From assembly GCF_010093625.1 (NCBI RefSeq), contig NW_022985408.1:7501-71500 (forward strand): DNA of 64,000 nucleotides, written 5' to 3'. The notes below the pieces were generated by a model that was not told where the DNA came from, did not search any database, and was given only the letters and a program-made list of their open reading frames with translations. This stretch comes from Macroventuria anomochaeta. Lineage: Eukaryota > Ascomycota > Dothideomycetes > Pleosporales > Didymellaceae. Each line of letters begins with the position of its first letter. Position 1 is the first letter of the stretch. The position numbers and the translations under genes were made by a program. Below are positions 1-10,173 of this stretch, piece after piece.

Positions 1-1291
1 AAAGATACTCAAATGATTGCGAAGGCAGGGCAATGCAAAAGTCAGGGTCCATGCGGTGCTGCAACACGGAAATATTGAGACTATACAGGTAGACCAATCA
101 ACACTATTGCACTGGCTGCGCAATTCAGGCTAGATTCGACTTTGACAACTGTTCGTGCGATAGCCTCAGTCTCGCTTCGTTCCGCTTTCTGGCTTGTGTA
201 CTTTTCTCCACAACAGTCTTGATTGTATGGGCTTTGAGAATGTTTATGTTTTTCGACCCGATACCAAGTGCTGCCGAAAAAACATTGCGCTGGAATAACT
301 TAACAGATATTGTACATTCTGCTGCGGAACCTTCAACCCTTTCGATTGATCATCAAAGAAGGTCCAAATGCTGTCCAAGCAGTTGTGTTACCAATGCTTC
401 TGTCACTGCACTTGATCAAGCTGAGACGATCGGGAATAATCAGTTTCGCCGCATACCCTGGAACAGTCGCAATCTGTTTTTGGTAGCGAGAGCTAGCTTT
501 GGTTTTTTGTGACGGTTTATGGAGTAAAGAGGTTATGTGTACCACGTGTTTTGGTGCAGTGTTCCTTCTTTTTCCAACGAGCACTTTCTACCTCTGTCTG
601 AACGACAGATACGTCATGTAAACAGACCCTAATGGTCCGGTGAGAGGCAATCACAGAACAACACAATATACTGATTTTACTGCTTCGCGCGATTCCCCCC
701 TGACTCACTGTCTTGCGCAGTTACACCTCCATTTGTTGCAACTACTGCATCATTTTTAGATATTACCGGAAATGCTCGAGTTGCTATTGGAGGAAAGGAA
801 CCAAGCCATTGAGCCACTCAAGGGCCAACGGCTGAGAGTTAAAGCTTCCTGGCGGGAAGTGCCTCGGAGCAACGTGTACGATCATATCATCACAAGGATT
901 GGTGGAAACAGTTCGATACATGGGTAGATAGTCGTGCCAGAGTACATACTCTCCTCTCAGAAGATGATGGTTGGGTGGATCAGATATCAGGCTTGTTCTG
1001 AACTGATCATGCTTGCATGGAGATACTCTCCAAGGAACTGGGTTCATGATGAATATATTTTAAGCGTACACAGTTTCTGTTACGTTGATTGATTGCATCC
1101 AGTGAGTTTTTCGAAGTCCATTCATTATGAATTCTATGTTGGAGAGTCACAGTGATGATGGTAAGGATGCGTTGATCTCACTACTTGCAGAAACCCCCAC
1201 CTGCACCTGATATAATTACACGACTTTGGAATATAAGCAATTGCCTTTATCTCTTGATCAATAGCAGAAAATAAACATGATTGTCTTGAGC
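1..1291. other. intergenic, no gene recognised
   Basis: I see no convincing coding exon, tRNA or repeat unit in this stretch apart from short random frames. The longest frame, on the minus strand at 784-1047 (87 codons), has no recognisable motif or signal peptide. The left edge of the window does not cut through a gene that I can identify. Confidence 0.5.
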
Positions 1292-1416
1292 TGTAGCGGC
1301 GTGGACCGCTGTAGAATATTGATAGCTACGGTAAACCATAACGTAGGACTATCGGGTGGATACAATACTGCGCTGAGTTGCTATCTTGCTAGAAGAAGAC
1401 GACGATATACCTGACC
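1292..1416 (+). repeat. dispersed LTR-like repeat, copy 1
   Basis: This stretch shares a long core with 18853-18938 (same strand) and with 33279-33410 (reverse strand). Shared blocks include GGCGTGG, TGATAGCTACGGTAAAC, CGTAGGACTATCGGGT and ACTGCGCTGAGTT. Copies 1 and 3 also share GTTGCTATCT and ATATACCTGACC further on. The outer end begins TGTAGCGG and copy 3 has TGT/ACA-like ends, which suggests a solo LTR or similar transposon terminus. I found no coding capacity and no clear target-site duplication. Confidence 0.7.
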
Positions 1417-1553
1417 TAAAACGTTCAAGTCCAGGATAGTCTGATGTGTGCAACCTCAGGCCTACCGACTGACCGATACCGTAACAGAATTGCACATTGT
1501 AGAGACACATGCACGTATTTGATCTATTTCTTTTTCAAAGCCTGTAATCACGC

Positions 1554-2663
1554 TTAGTTCTTCTTGCCCTCCTTGATACCCTTTAAGAACCCATTATAAG
1601 CAGGCTTCTTCTGGTAGTTTTCATCCCACAATAGCGCCGCACCCTCGGTAGCGAACACGCCAGGGATCCACGAGTACTTGTCCGAAATACCCCACACAGT
1701 CATGCCAACGCATCGCTTTACAGCGATACAGGACCTTGCGATGCGTTCCCAAGCATCAGCCTGAACTTTCAGCTTCTCAGGAGTAGCAGGGGTGTTCATC
1801 CGGACGTCGATCTCGGTGTACACGACATCAACGCCTTCGTTGGCAGTAGCCTTCAGCGCGGCTTCCAGTGTGGCTTGGTCAGGTACTGCACCAGGAGCGG
1901 TTGGTGTGGACTCGCTAGCGAGGTGAGCCTGGTACCCGACACCATCGATCCTCACACCATAAGACTTGATGAGCTTGACAATTTTCTTTGCGCCCTCAGT
2001 CTTCGCACCGTTGTACTCAAGGTTGTAGTCATTGTAGTACAGCTTGGAGCCTTTAGCATACTTAGCCGCGAGCCGGAACGCGATGGGGATGTACGCCTCG
2101 CCGATGGTGTCGAGAAATACGCTCTTCCTGTAGGTACCGTCCTCGTTCAAGGCCTCGTTGACGACGTCCCAGCGGGTGCAAGCTGCCTTCCAGCGACCGG
2201 CAACGTTCTTGATGTGGTTCTCCATGATGGAGATTAGCGTCTGGTTGTCGAAACCTCCGCTGGAAACCCAATTGGGAAGCTGGCTGTGCCAAACCAGAGT
2301 GTGGCAGTGAATCTGCTGGTCGTACTTCTTCGCAAATGTGACGACCGCGTCACCGCCGGCGAAAGTGAAGTTGTTTCGAGACGGCTCCGTAGACTCCCAT
2401 TTCATGGCGTTCTCAGGGGTGACAGAGTTGAAGTCCTGGTCAATGATCTCGGGCTCAGCAGGCTCATCCCGGATGGTTAGAGCTGTTCCGATGAAGTCGC
2501 GGCCTCGATCACGGTATGCCTTGTACAGGCTGGGCTCCTTCGTCTTGGAGTTGGTTCTGCCAGATATCAGTGATGGTCGTCGTACAGAGAATGAACAAAC
2601 TGACGGGACTGCCAAGACTGAGCTGGCCAATGCCAGAGATGCGACGATGGTCGAGAGATGCAT
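1554..2663 (-). CDS. secreted endo-1,4-beta-xylanase, glycoside hydrolase family 10
   Basis: The protein hydrolyses internal beta-1,4 bonds of xylan outside the cell. It starts with a clear signal peptide (MHLSTIVASLALASSVLAVP). GH10 landmarks follow in order: VTPENAMKWE, HTLVWHSQLP, the acid/base glutamate in WDVVNEAL (about residue 154 after splicing) and the nucleophile glutamate in YTEIDVRM (about residue 268), then TVWGISDKYSW. The family identification is firm. A 48-nt intron (2557-2604; donor GTCAGT, branch ACTGAT, acceptor CAG) lies just after the signal peptide; it is a multiple of three and lacks stops, so an unspliced reading adds 16 spurious residues. The spliced protein is about 353 residues, a catalytic domain without a visible carbohydrate-binding module. 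The start is the first ATG before the signal peptide. Confidence 0.93.
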   Translation of the reverse strand: MHLSTIVASLALASSVLAVPSVCSFSVRRPSLISGRTNSKTKEPSLYKAYRDRGRDFIGTALTIRDEPAEPEIIDQDFNSVTPENAMKWESTEPSRNNFTFAGGDAVVTFAKKYDQQIHCHTLVWHSQLPNWVSSGGFDNQTLISIMENHIKNVAGRWKAACTRWDVVNEALNEDGTYRKSVFLDTIGEAYIPIAFRLAAKYAKGSKLYYNDYNLEYNGAKTEGAKKIVKLIKSYGVRIDGVGYQAHLASESTPTAPGAVPDQATLEAALKATANEGVDVVYTEIDVRMNTPATPEKLKVQADAWERIARSCIAVKRCVGMTVWGISDKYSWIPGVFATEGAALLWDENYQKKPAYNGFLKGIKEGKKN

Positions 2664-4817
2664 GTTGGTTCCTTGTCGTTACAAAATGCTTGATGTGCAA
2701 CAGGAGATGTTCCAGCGATGCCCGTGAGCCCTATATACAAGGCACACCGTCAGGCGACACCCATGACGGAAATTCATCGACCAGGTTGGCGGACACGTTT
2801 ACCCGGCATCAAAAGGTTATCGAAAGGCGAGGCAAAGCTGATCGAAAGATACGCCCGTCTTGGACCGCGGGTGGAAGCGCGGGTGGGGACGACTTCCTTG
2901 GCATTTGATGTCGAAATCTCCGTGGCCAACTTTTCCGCGCAGGTTCAATGTCGGCAAGTCGAGGACATGCTTGAGTGCTCACAGATGGTTGTACCATTGA
3001 TACCATCCTGCGAGGCGCCTGTCGTTCGAACCTGGGCGTGAGCGATCACGAACCTGGTCTACGGATGCGCGTTTCTGGATGAACGAAGTCCTTCAGCCAC
3101 TGCATGCACCACTGACTACCCCGTGGGGAGTTTACCCCAGCCGAGACACCTTGCAATCTTGGCTCCAGAGCTCTAAGGCTGATAAGGAAGGTGTTCTGAA
3201 CGGCTCGTGGGACATTAACCTATTAGCCGGGCGATGTTTTCGCGGATCGAGGTAGGCGTTCCTGCACGGGAGCAAATCAACAATGTTTCACGATCATTAC
3301 CAACTTGTCCTTAGTCATTCATGCTAGAAGTATACATCGGAAGAAGGCACTTACATGAATACTAGCGGCGATTTTGTGGTTTGAGCCATTGCGCGACACT
3401 GAAAATGATTGCAGTCGAGCTCGTGGAACCAATCGACATCCTGGAAAAGTCTGCGTCGGACCAGGATCAACAATCACTAGTAGGTCTACGAACAACTGTT
3501 GACTGCCATTATGTACTCTTTCTTATGCTTACCAATACATTTCAAATCACATGGCGAAAATGAACTCCGTGCGCTGTCGTGATATGCGTTATTCATGAGC
3601 CCCTCACTAAACTCATGTTCTAGCTTGACACGTGTTGCAAACATGTGGGATTTTGATCAAACTTTCTCTCAGCGTTGCTCCTGTCGCTGCCAGTTTGTTC
3701 GACTCAAGATTCGACGACCCATTGTGGTTAAGATGGCGGTCAATGAGAGCTCTGAGTGATTGGAGTCGGGAGGCCGTGTTGGTGCAGCTATGAAATGCAG
3801 CCTACATGAGAGAGCCGGTTCCGATGATGCTGGTTACATCTCTGGACGCAAAGATCTGAACGTCGTCTTTTGAGAGGATGGCCACGAGTGGTGTGATGGT
3901 AACGACTGAGAGGCAACTTGATATGGTAGCCAAGCCTTGCGAAAGGGCGTACATGATGTTGAATGAAGCGGTGTAGTTTCTGTACACTCCTGCTGCTGCA
4001 ATGATGATGCATGGTGTGGATTGCTGATAGTGGTTTGTTGACGCGAACAAAGCCAGGGCTGAGGAAATAGAGAAGCGTCGAACGACAACCAAGGTGCCCC
4101 TTCCTTTTTGAGTAAGGTCTGGTTTTGCTCAGCCCCACTTTTGTTCTGTCACCACACGCTTCCTCAAGCTCTTGGACACAATACCGCCCACGAATTCTCG
4201 TATACAGCTGTACTGTCTCGTACTGTCTCACTTGTAAATAGTACATCAGTGCATTGCGATTCCTTTCGTCCCAGGTGAGCTGAATCAAGCGTAACGCAAC
4301 CTCCCGGCGGACACCTCGTGATCTCACGGCTTCCGCGCAGGTCCTAGATCATGCAGCCGCAAGGACTTAATATCAAAGGCTACGCCTCTGGAGCTACTCT
4401 CCAATCTCGAGACGAAGAAACGAGCGCTTATCGCCTGCAGGCCCTGGAGATGAGCTGATCTGCTTGACATGGCGTAGTTAAGCCCTCAGCCGCATACTGG
4501 AGCTGCTCGCGCAAGCGACCCAGGTTCACACTCTTCCTCAGACGGCGCATAGATCGTGACCCCGAACATTCAGCCCGCACTCCTGGCCTATAACACGGCT
4601 TGCACAATGGCGTGCTCGAGAGCCTTCCGTCTGCTAACTGCATACAACGTACGACGCCGCAGCTGGTTCGATCGACGACTTCAAGCAGATTTTCGTGACA
4701 TTTATACTGGACAATAGATGGAGGGCCCTCGAATGTAGCCTTGGAGATGCTTGGCCTTCGTGAGTGGCAGCATCCAGGCTTCTAAATCATTCTTTCTAAT
4801 CACACTTTACCATCCAG
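2664..4817. other. intergenic, no gene recognised
   Basis: The first few hundred bases are the upstream region of the xylanase gene. A minus-strand frame at 3788-4327 and the overlapping hydrophobic frame at 3802-4092 are the only longer frames. Neither carries a motif I recognise and I do not call them. I see no repeats or RNA genes here. Confidence 0.45.
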
Positions 4818-5078
4818 AATTCTGCCTTGCCGAAGATGAAGTTTGATGATGAGGAAGTGTTCCTCATCGGTTTGCACATACACTCCCCAGCCGATCACAC
4901 GTTTGACGGGTTCCGAAGTAAGTCAGGGAAGCATCTTGTTCACGCAAATCGAGAGGGCGAGCCACGCTCTGTAGTTGGAATTCGCATCGACCCCGGCAAG
5001 GCTCCATCAGCGTTCCTTAGCAGCTTACCGACGCCGTTCATTGGATTCAACGAGACCACCGCGTCCTCGACTACTTAA
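4818..5078 (+). pseudogene. alpha-carbonic anhydrase fragment
   Basis: The translation contains HIHSPADHTFDGF followed by KHLVHANREGEPRSVVGI. This matches the zinc-binding region of alpha-carbonic anhydrases: two histidines in H-x-H, then a third in H-L-V-H. It ends with a segment like the family's LP..IGFNETT. An intron-like stretch lies directly upstream (4760-4817, GTGAGT ... CTAATC ... CAG). The N-terminal half and the C-terminal third of the enzyme are absent, and the region before the intron shows stops in the expected frames. I read it as a truncated, non-functional remnant. A short real gene with undetected exons is possible but less likely. Confidence 0.5.
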
Positions 5079-7265
5079 CTCAATCTTTTCGAGCCATTGC
5101 GCGAAGTATCCAAGTTGACTGAGTTCTGGACATACAAGGGCAGCCTAGCAAGTCCGCCCTGCAAAGAAGGCATCTGGTGGTCTGTTGCACGAAGTATCAT
5201 GTATATGTATCGAGCAGATGCAGCAGATTTTATATGTTAACACGTACAGTGCAGAGTCGAGCAGCAGGCAAGATGTGTTTGTCCCACCGCGATGGTCTGT
5301 GTATTGACAAATGTAGGTGTGGCAGCATGGAATCAACGTCTGGCCTTTATTTCAGCAAATCGATTCCTCACTAAGTCTCTGTGTACATGACCGTTTCGGC
5401 AGTGTTCTGCAACAGGATCGTGCGAATATGCTGTCGCCGTGCGCAGCATTTATTCTCCAATCAGCCAGTCAAGGTGGCGCGAGTTCTTGATTATAGACTC
5501 AATGTCCAATCATGATCATAGCATAACTTAACACTCACTGCTCACTTAATATTAGAAGCTACATCTTCCGTTTCATACGCCAGCACCAGTCATAATTGAA
5601 ACTCATTCTCGACACCCTGATAGTGGCCGTTGGAGCGTACCGTGTGTGACGAACGGTTCCGAAAGAGCGATTTGGTCCTCGGCTATTACAGATGAGCTGC
5701 TCTACGAGCTTTTAGCCGCACGATGGCTGAACATCATATCCCCGGTCGAAAGCCACTTCTGCCGATGCGCAGCTCGACAGCTAGGTCTTTACAGGCAACG
5801 GCTGTGATGAGGCTTGGTTCAACGCAACAACCGGGTTACGTTAAAGTTTGTTCCTGTTCCGCTTAAGCTCGGGTCCTGACTACCTGTTGAAAATTAGTGA
5901 GGATGGAGGCTTCAACTAGAAGGGTCGGTCAAGTTTGCAGCCAGGCTAACACATTTCGAAGAATTGTAACGGAACTTAAGGATCGAGTCTCACCCCAAAC
6001 ACTGCCACATCCTACGATAATCTCGAATGAGGCAGTTGACATCAATAACATTTCCCAACCTCCAAGTCGTGCCTTGGTCTCTACGATTTAGGTGAGAGTG
6101 CTCCGCTCGCACTGGCAAGTCATAAAGTTCGACGAATGGACGAGAGGCCCACGAACAACATGAATTGGATGTTGATAGGACAGCCGTCCTCCACTCGAGC
6201 AAAGTAAGTATCAATAACTTTCGACGACTGGTTGTTATGCGCCTGAATAATGCTGTGGCAAGGTTGGTGGTGTATGCACCATAGTCTCCGCACCTCAAAA
6301 CACTTTTAAGTACTACTAGGGTTGCTTTGTGGGGCACGAATGGTCTTTGAGGCATTGGACATTTGCGCTTGTGCGCGTTTCATTCTCACGGTAATTTCGA
6401 CTGATCCAAATGGTAAGGTTACAGAGACGCCGCCATCGCCGCAGACGCAGTGCGTGGGGCCCGTCCCGATTTTTCAGGAAGTAATGTGCGCGCCACGGAA
6501 CGTTCACAACTCCCCTTTGCTCTGCACGATTCTTAGTTAAGATAGAGCGCGACACTTACTTGGTGGCCAGTACATAAGGCAAACTGTCAGCTCTTTCAGT
6601 CAATTCCCCTCTCCGCGTCTTCACGATTGAAATGCTGGTACCGCAGAGCCTCACGGCAACCCATGCAAGGCTGACATGAGCTAGGCCGCATAGGGGTCCT
6701 GCTGAAAACCACCCTAGCACAGCTCGTGGCGCAGCGCTGCCACACCTGAAGTTCCGTAGCTGCTCCCGGCGAATCATTGAACAGTACGGCAACTCACATG
6801 TACGTTTCTATTTCTCGGATTAGCAAATGTAATGACGATTGTGGTGTACACAGTGATCACCCCGATCCCGCTGGCGCAGCCTGTTGCCTTTCTAGGAACC
6901 GGCTCCATCATAACAATAGATCTGTGGTAAGCAGGCACCTACTCGGCCCCTACGCCAGGTACCACGAAGATATCATGTGCATTGGCGAAATGACAGCACA
7001 CCGTACCGCAGCGGGCTGAGACGATATATAGGATACGGAGTCCACCTTACGATCTTGAAATTCGGACTTCATACACATCATTGTCACCAGCTCCGCCTAC
7101 AGTATCACTGCCGCCTTGTAGGCAACCAACACGCGGAGGACTTGTCACATCTGACTCAGTGCCTAGATTACCACAACCGTATAAGACGAAAGGAGGCTAC
7201 CCTGAATCACACTGAATAGAAGAACAAGACGTACAACGGAAGCCCAGCGGGATTCGTAACCCAAC
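5079..7265. other. intergenic, no gene recognised
   Basis: This is about 2.2 kb without a convincing coding frame. Several frames of 60-120 codons occur on both strands but overlap each other, lack motifs and have no splice-linked partners that I can see. The right end is the upstream region of the patatin-like gene. Confidence 0.45.
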
Positions 7266-9316
7266 ATGGACATCAGCACAGAGAAGAATCCTCAAGCACC
7301 TCTACGGTTGCTCTCATTGGATGGGGGAGGTGTACGAGGACTCTCCTCGTTGATGGTGCTTCGGGACTTGATGCAGAACATAGCACTAGAAGAGAAACGA
7401 CTTGGGCGGCGGCCGCAAGGGGACCACGAATCATTGAGACCCTGTGATTATTTCGATCTGTGAGTACAGGATCCAACCCTGCAATGTCCCCGTACTGACC
7501 AGCTGCTAGCATTGGTGGTACATCAACAGGCGGGATCATCGCGATACTGCTTTCCCGACTGCGGCTCAATTGCGAGCAGTGTATAGACATATATTTGAAG
7601 CTGGCGCAGAAGATCTTCAAGAATGATCGATCGTTCAATGCCTTTGGGATAAAAGTACCGACAGGGGCGACACGATTCTCTGGGGCGATTCTTGCCAATG
7701 CGATTAAGTCATCGCTGAAAGAGCTCGGATTCGACGAGGATGAGTTGATGTGGGATAAGGCACTCTTTGAAGAGATCGAAGACACGTCCGAACAGAGGAA
7801 CAATAGCATCTGGGCGGACATGGTTACTGAAAGCCCAGTAGCGGCTACAAAGAGCCATGGGGCAGCTTTTGTATCAACGACGTCCAACGAGAGCGCCTTC
7901 TTGCCGAAGCCATTGCCGCCACGTACCGATACGTGGAAATTTCAGTCACGGCAATCCGTACACCGAAAAGCAAACGCAGCCGGATGTCGAGGCTTTGTCC
8001 TTACGTCCTTGAAGAACGCACTGGGTCTTCCTAGAATTTTGTCTACTTATGATCCCAATGACCGGACGACGCGCATATGGGAGGCTTTGCGAGCTACTTC
8101 TGCAGCTCCCACGTTCTTCGAAGAGATGCAGTTCGGGACCCCTAAAGTGACATATCTTGACGGCGGTGTAGGGTTCAACAACCCCTGTGCCGAAGTCGAC
8201 TACGCAGCCAAAGCTCTCTGGGAAGGTCGGTCAATTGGCGTCATTGTCTCGGTGGGCACCGGGCTGCAAAGTCTGTCGAGCGTCAAGAAGATGGCAACAT
8301 GGTTACCGTTTGGTCTCGGCACGGACATTTCGTTGGCCACTGCACTTGCTGGCATGGCGACGTCGACTGCACGGGTGGACAACGAGATGAGACGCATGTA
8401 TAACAACAGTGATACCAAATACTACCGCTTTGACGTCGATCGGGGGCTCGCAAACATCAGCCTGGAGCAGTGGATGAAAGAAGACGAGATGGCCTCGCTC
8501 ACAGAGCAGTACATGCAAGATGGGGAGCAGGTGCGCCGGGCGCGAGAATTTGGCGAGATGGTGGCGAAGCTCTCCGCACTGCCGCCAAGATTCGAAATCC
8601 CGCCTGCGCACTTCAGGCTCGGTATCAACGGACACGGGCTCCAAGATGACACCTTCCAGCTTGTACAAGTCGACTTCAAGACCGGTATGCTACTCGGCGC
8701 CACCACCCACCTTGGAGAGATGCCGATGTCGCAACTCCGCACGGCATCCCCATCAGGCGAAGGCGGGCTCGCGGTCGACGAGAACGGCGGTTTGCGAAAA
8801 GTCTACCCTGTGGCCGCAGACCTAGACCGCGATGGGCGATGCGAAGAAGCGGCGGTATATCAGTGTATCAAAGCTGACAACATCTGCATGCGCAACATCA
8901 AAACCGGTATCCCGCCGGGACGGTACAAAGTGCAGTTCGTCGTCGCATTCCACGAGGCCACACACGCACCGCCGCACGACTTGGTGTTCAGTGTTGGTCG
9001 GCCTTTCGATGCAAGCACGTTCCAGAGTCGCTTTGTAGACGTCAAGATTACGCCAGACATTGCAGCGGTGCTCCTGCACCCTGATGCTGTGCGTGTACGA
9101 GTCGGGAAGATGAGGTACGAGGAGAGCAGAGGGAAGGGGTGGGTTGAGGTTGAGGGCGATGTTGATGTTAATGTCGGGTTGGATGGTGCGCTGGGCTTTA
9201 TTGTGAGCAAGCGTTTCGAAGAAGGGGTGTTTGTTGACGGGTGGAGCTTTGGGGGTCTGCGGCTTGAGCCCGTATATGGAAGTCAGCCCGTGAGTTCGCC
9301 AAGGATACTGACTTGA
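7266..9316 (+). CDS. patatin-like phospholipase domain protein
   Basis: This is a predicted lipid acyl hydrolase (patatin/cPLA2 fold) with a Ser-Asp dyad. The oxyanion-hole loop DGGGVRG is at residues 19-25, the nucleophile elbow GTSTG has its serine near residue 70, and the dyad aspartate is in DGGVGFNNP near residue 282. A 50-nt intron (7460-7509; GTGAGT, branch ACTGAC, CTAG) joins the two halves within the elbow region, and splicing restores LIGGTSTGG. The spliced protein is 666 residues. The patatin domain fills roughly the first 370 residues. The remaining 250 or so contain no domain I can name and look beta-rich. The start ATG sits in a good fungal context (CCAACATGG). Such proteins are cytosolic, and some fungal ones are fused to NACHT/STAND domains; no such fusion is seen here. 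Confidence 0.88.
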
Positions 9317-9546
9317 CAGAGCCAGCAATAAAGATTGTTAGATAGAGCCTCACTTATATCGAAGGCTTCAAGCTCTTGTTTTCTTCTAAAGGGGTAAAGG
9401 GGTCATGGTAGCAACTTCTTGCATAGAGTGACTCAAACTCTTGAAAGTACTCGCAGCTAGTAGACCAACATAAATCTCAGGAGCTTTTTATTAGCAAAAA
9501 ATAGCCCCAGAGTGTCTGCAAGGTGGACTCAAAGCACCGCGACCGC

Positions 9547-9553
9547 AAAAAAA
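9547..9553 (-). terminator. RNA polymerase III T-run terminator of tRNA-Leu
   Basis: A run of seven T residues on the minus strand lies 33 nt downstream of the tRNA-Leu discriminator base. This is the expected Pol III termination signal and supports Pol III transcription of the gene. Confidence 0.7.
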
Positions 9554-9630
9554 GAAATCCTGGAGAATCTGTAATACAGACGATATTGATGAGGACGAGA
9601 CTCGAACTCGCGCCACTTTCGTGACCAGGA

Positions 9631-9658
9631 AGCTCTGCTGAGCATTGCTAAGGAGGAA
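9631..9658 (-). other. canonical tRNA anticodon-loop intron (tRNA-Leu)
   Basis: This 28-nt intron lies between positions 37 and 38, the site cut by the tRNA splicing endonuclease in eukaryotes. Its CTT can base-pair with the anticodon AAG, as expected for a pre-tRNA with a bulge-helix-bulge-like fold. Confidence 0.85.
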
Positions 9659-9677
9659 CCTTAACCTGGCGCCATAA

Positions 9678-9728
9678 CTGCGAATTTGTTAGGAAGGTGA
9701 TGGTGAGAACGCAATGTGCTAAACTTAC
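9678..9728 (-). other. spliceosomal-type intron in the D-loop of tRNA-Leu
   Basis: This 51-nt insert begins GTAAGTTT, contains TTCCTAACAAA about 13 nt before its end and finishes TTCGCAG. These are the donor, branch-point and acceptor signals of the protein-gene introns in this window, and the length also fits. Precise removal joins GTTGG to TTATGGC and restores a normal leucine D-arm. The insert is in the sense orientation of the tRNA. That a Pol III transcript would be spliced this way is an inference; the sequence shows only the signals and the exactness of the fit. Confidence 0.8.
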
Positions 9729-10173
9729 CCAACTCGGCCACCTCACCCTTATCCAGTTGTGTGACTTGATGACTAACAGCTGAACTACATCAAGAATATC
9801 CATGATGCAAATAAGCGAGTGACAAATATAATAAGCAGTGTTGGAGTGTCAAAGCTGCTGATGCGTGGTGTTTGTGTGGAGACGAGTAAAATTTGCGTCT
9901 CGCCGAGATGGAGCCAGCAACAGAACTATCCACAGCTCTGCTACTACGCACTTCAGTGTTTGAGGGTTACGTGTCGGAATGCGCAACGCCTCCTCTTACA
10001 GCCGTTGGGTCTATATGTCCTATATCCATTGCTTCCTTGGGAGATTTTTCGTTTCCGCAACATGGAAGGTCTACACTCTGGTCTTAGTGACCTCCCGTGC
10101 GCCTGTTCGCGGTTCCCGACTTCGTTCGTGTGCAGGAATCACGAGGTGACGGTCAACTGCGCCGTTCGCTCCG

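Larger units (their letters stand above)
9587..9747 (-). tRNA. tRNA-Leu(AAG) with two inserts
   Basis: The minus strand folds into a class II leucine tRNA once two inserts are removed. The acceptor GGTGAGG pairs with CCTCATC, followed by discriminator A. The D-arm is GCC ... GGC, the anticodon stem is CCAGG/CCTGG with loop TTAAGGT (anticodon AAG), the long variable arm is CAC-GAAA-GTG, and the T-arm is GCGAG-TTCGAGT-CTCGT. Insert 1 (9678-9728, 51 nt) lies in the D-loop between the conserved GG and TTA. Insert 2 (9631-9658, 28 nt) lies after base 37, the standard tRNA intron site, and contains CTT able to pair with the anticodon. The mature length would be 82 nt. Box A (9729-9740) is intact and abuts insert 1; box B is at 9598-9608. 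A T7 terminator follows. Whether insert 1 is removed in vivo cannot be told from sequence; if it is not, the gene would be non-functional. Confidence 0.9.

Noticed and set aside
3788..4327. Minus-strand frame of 179 codons plus an overlapping hydrophobic frame
   Set aside because: The two frames compete over the same bases, no family is recognisable and no splice-linked exons extend them.
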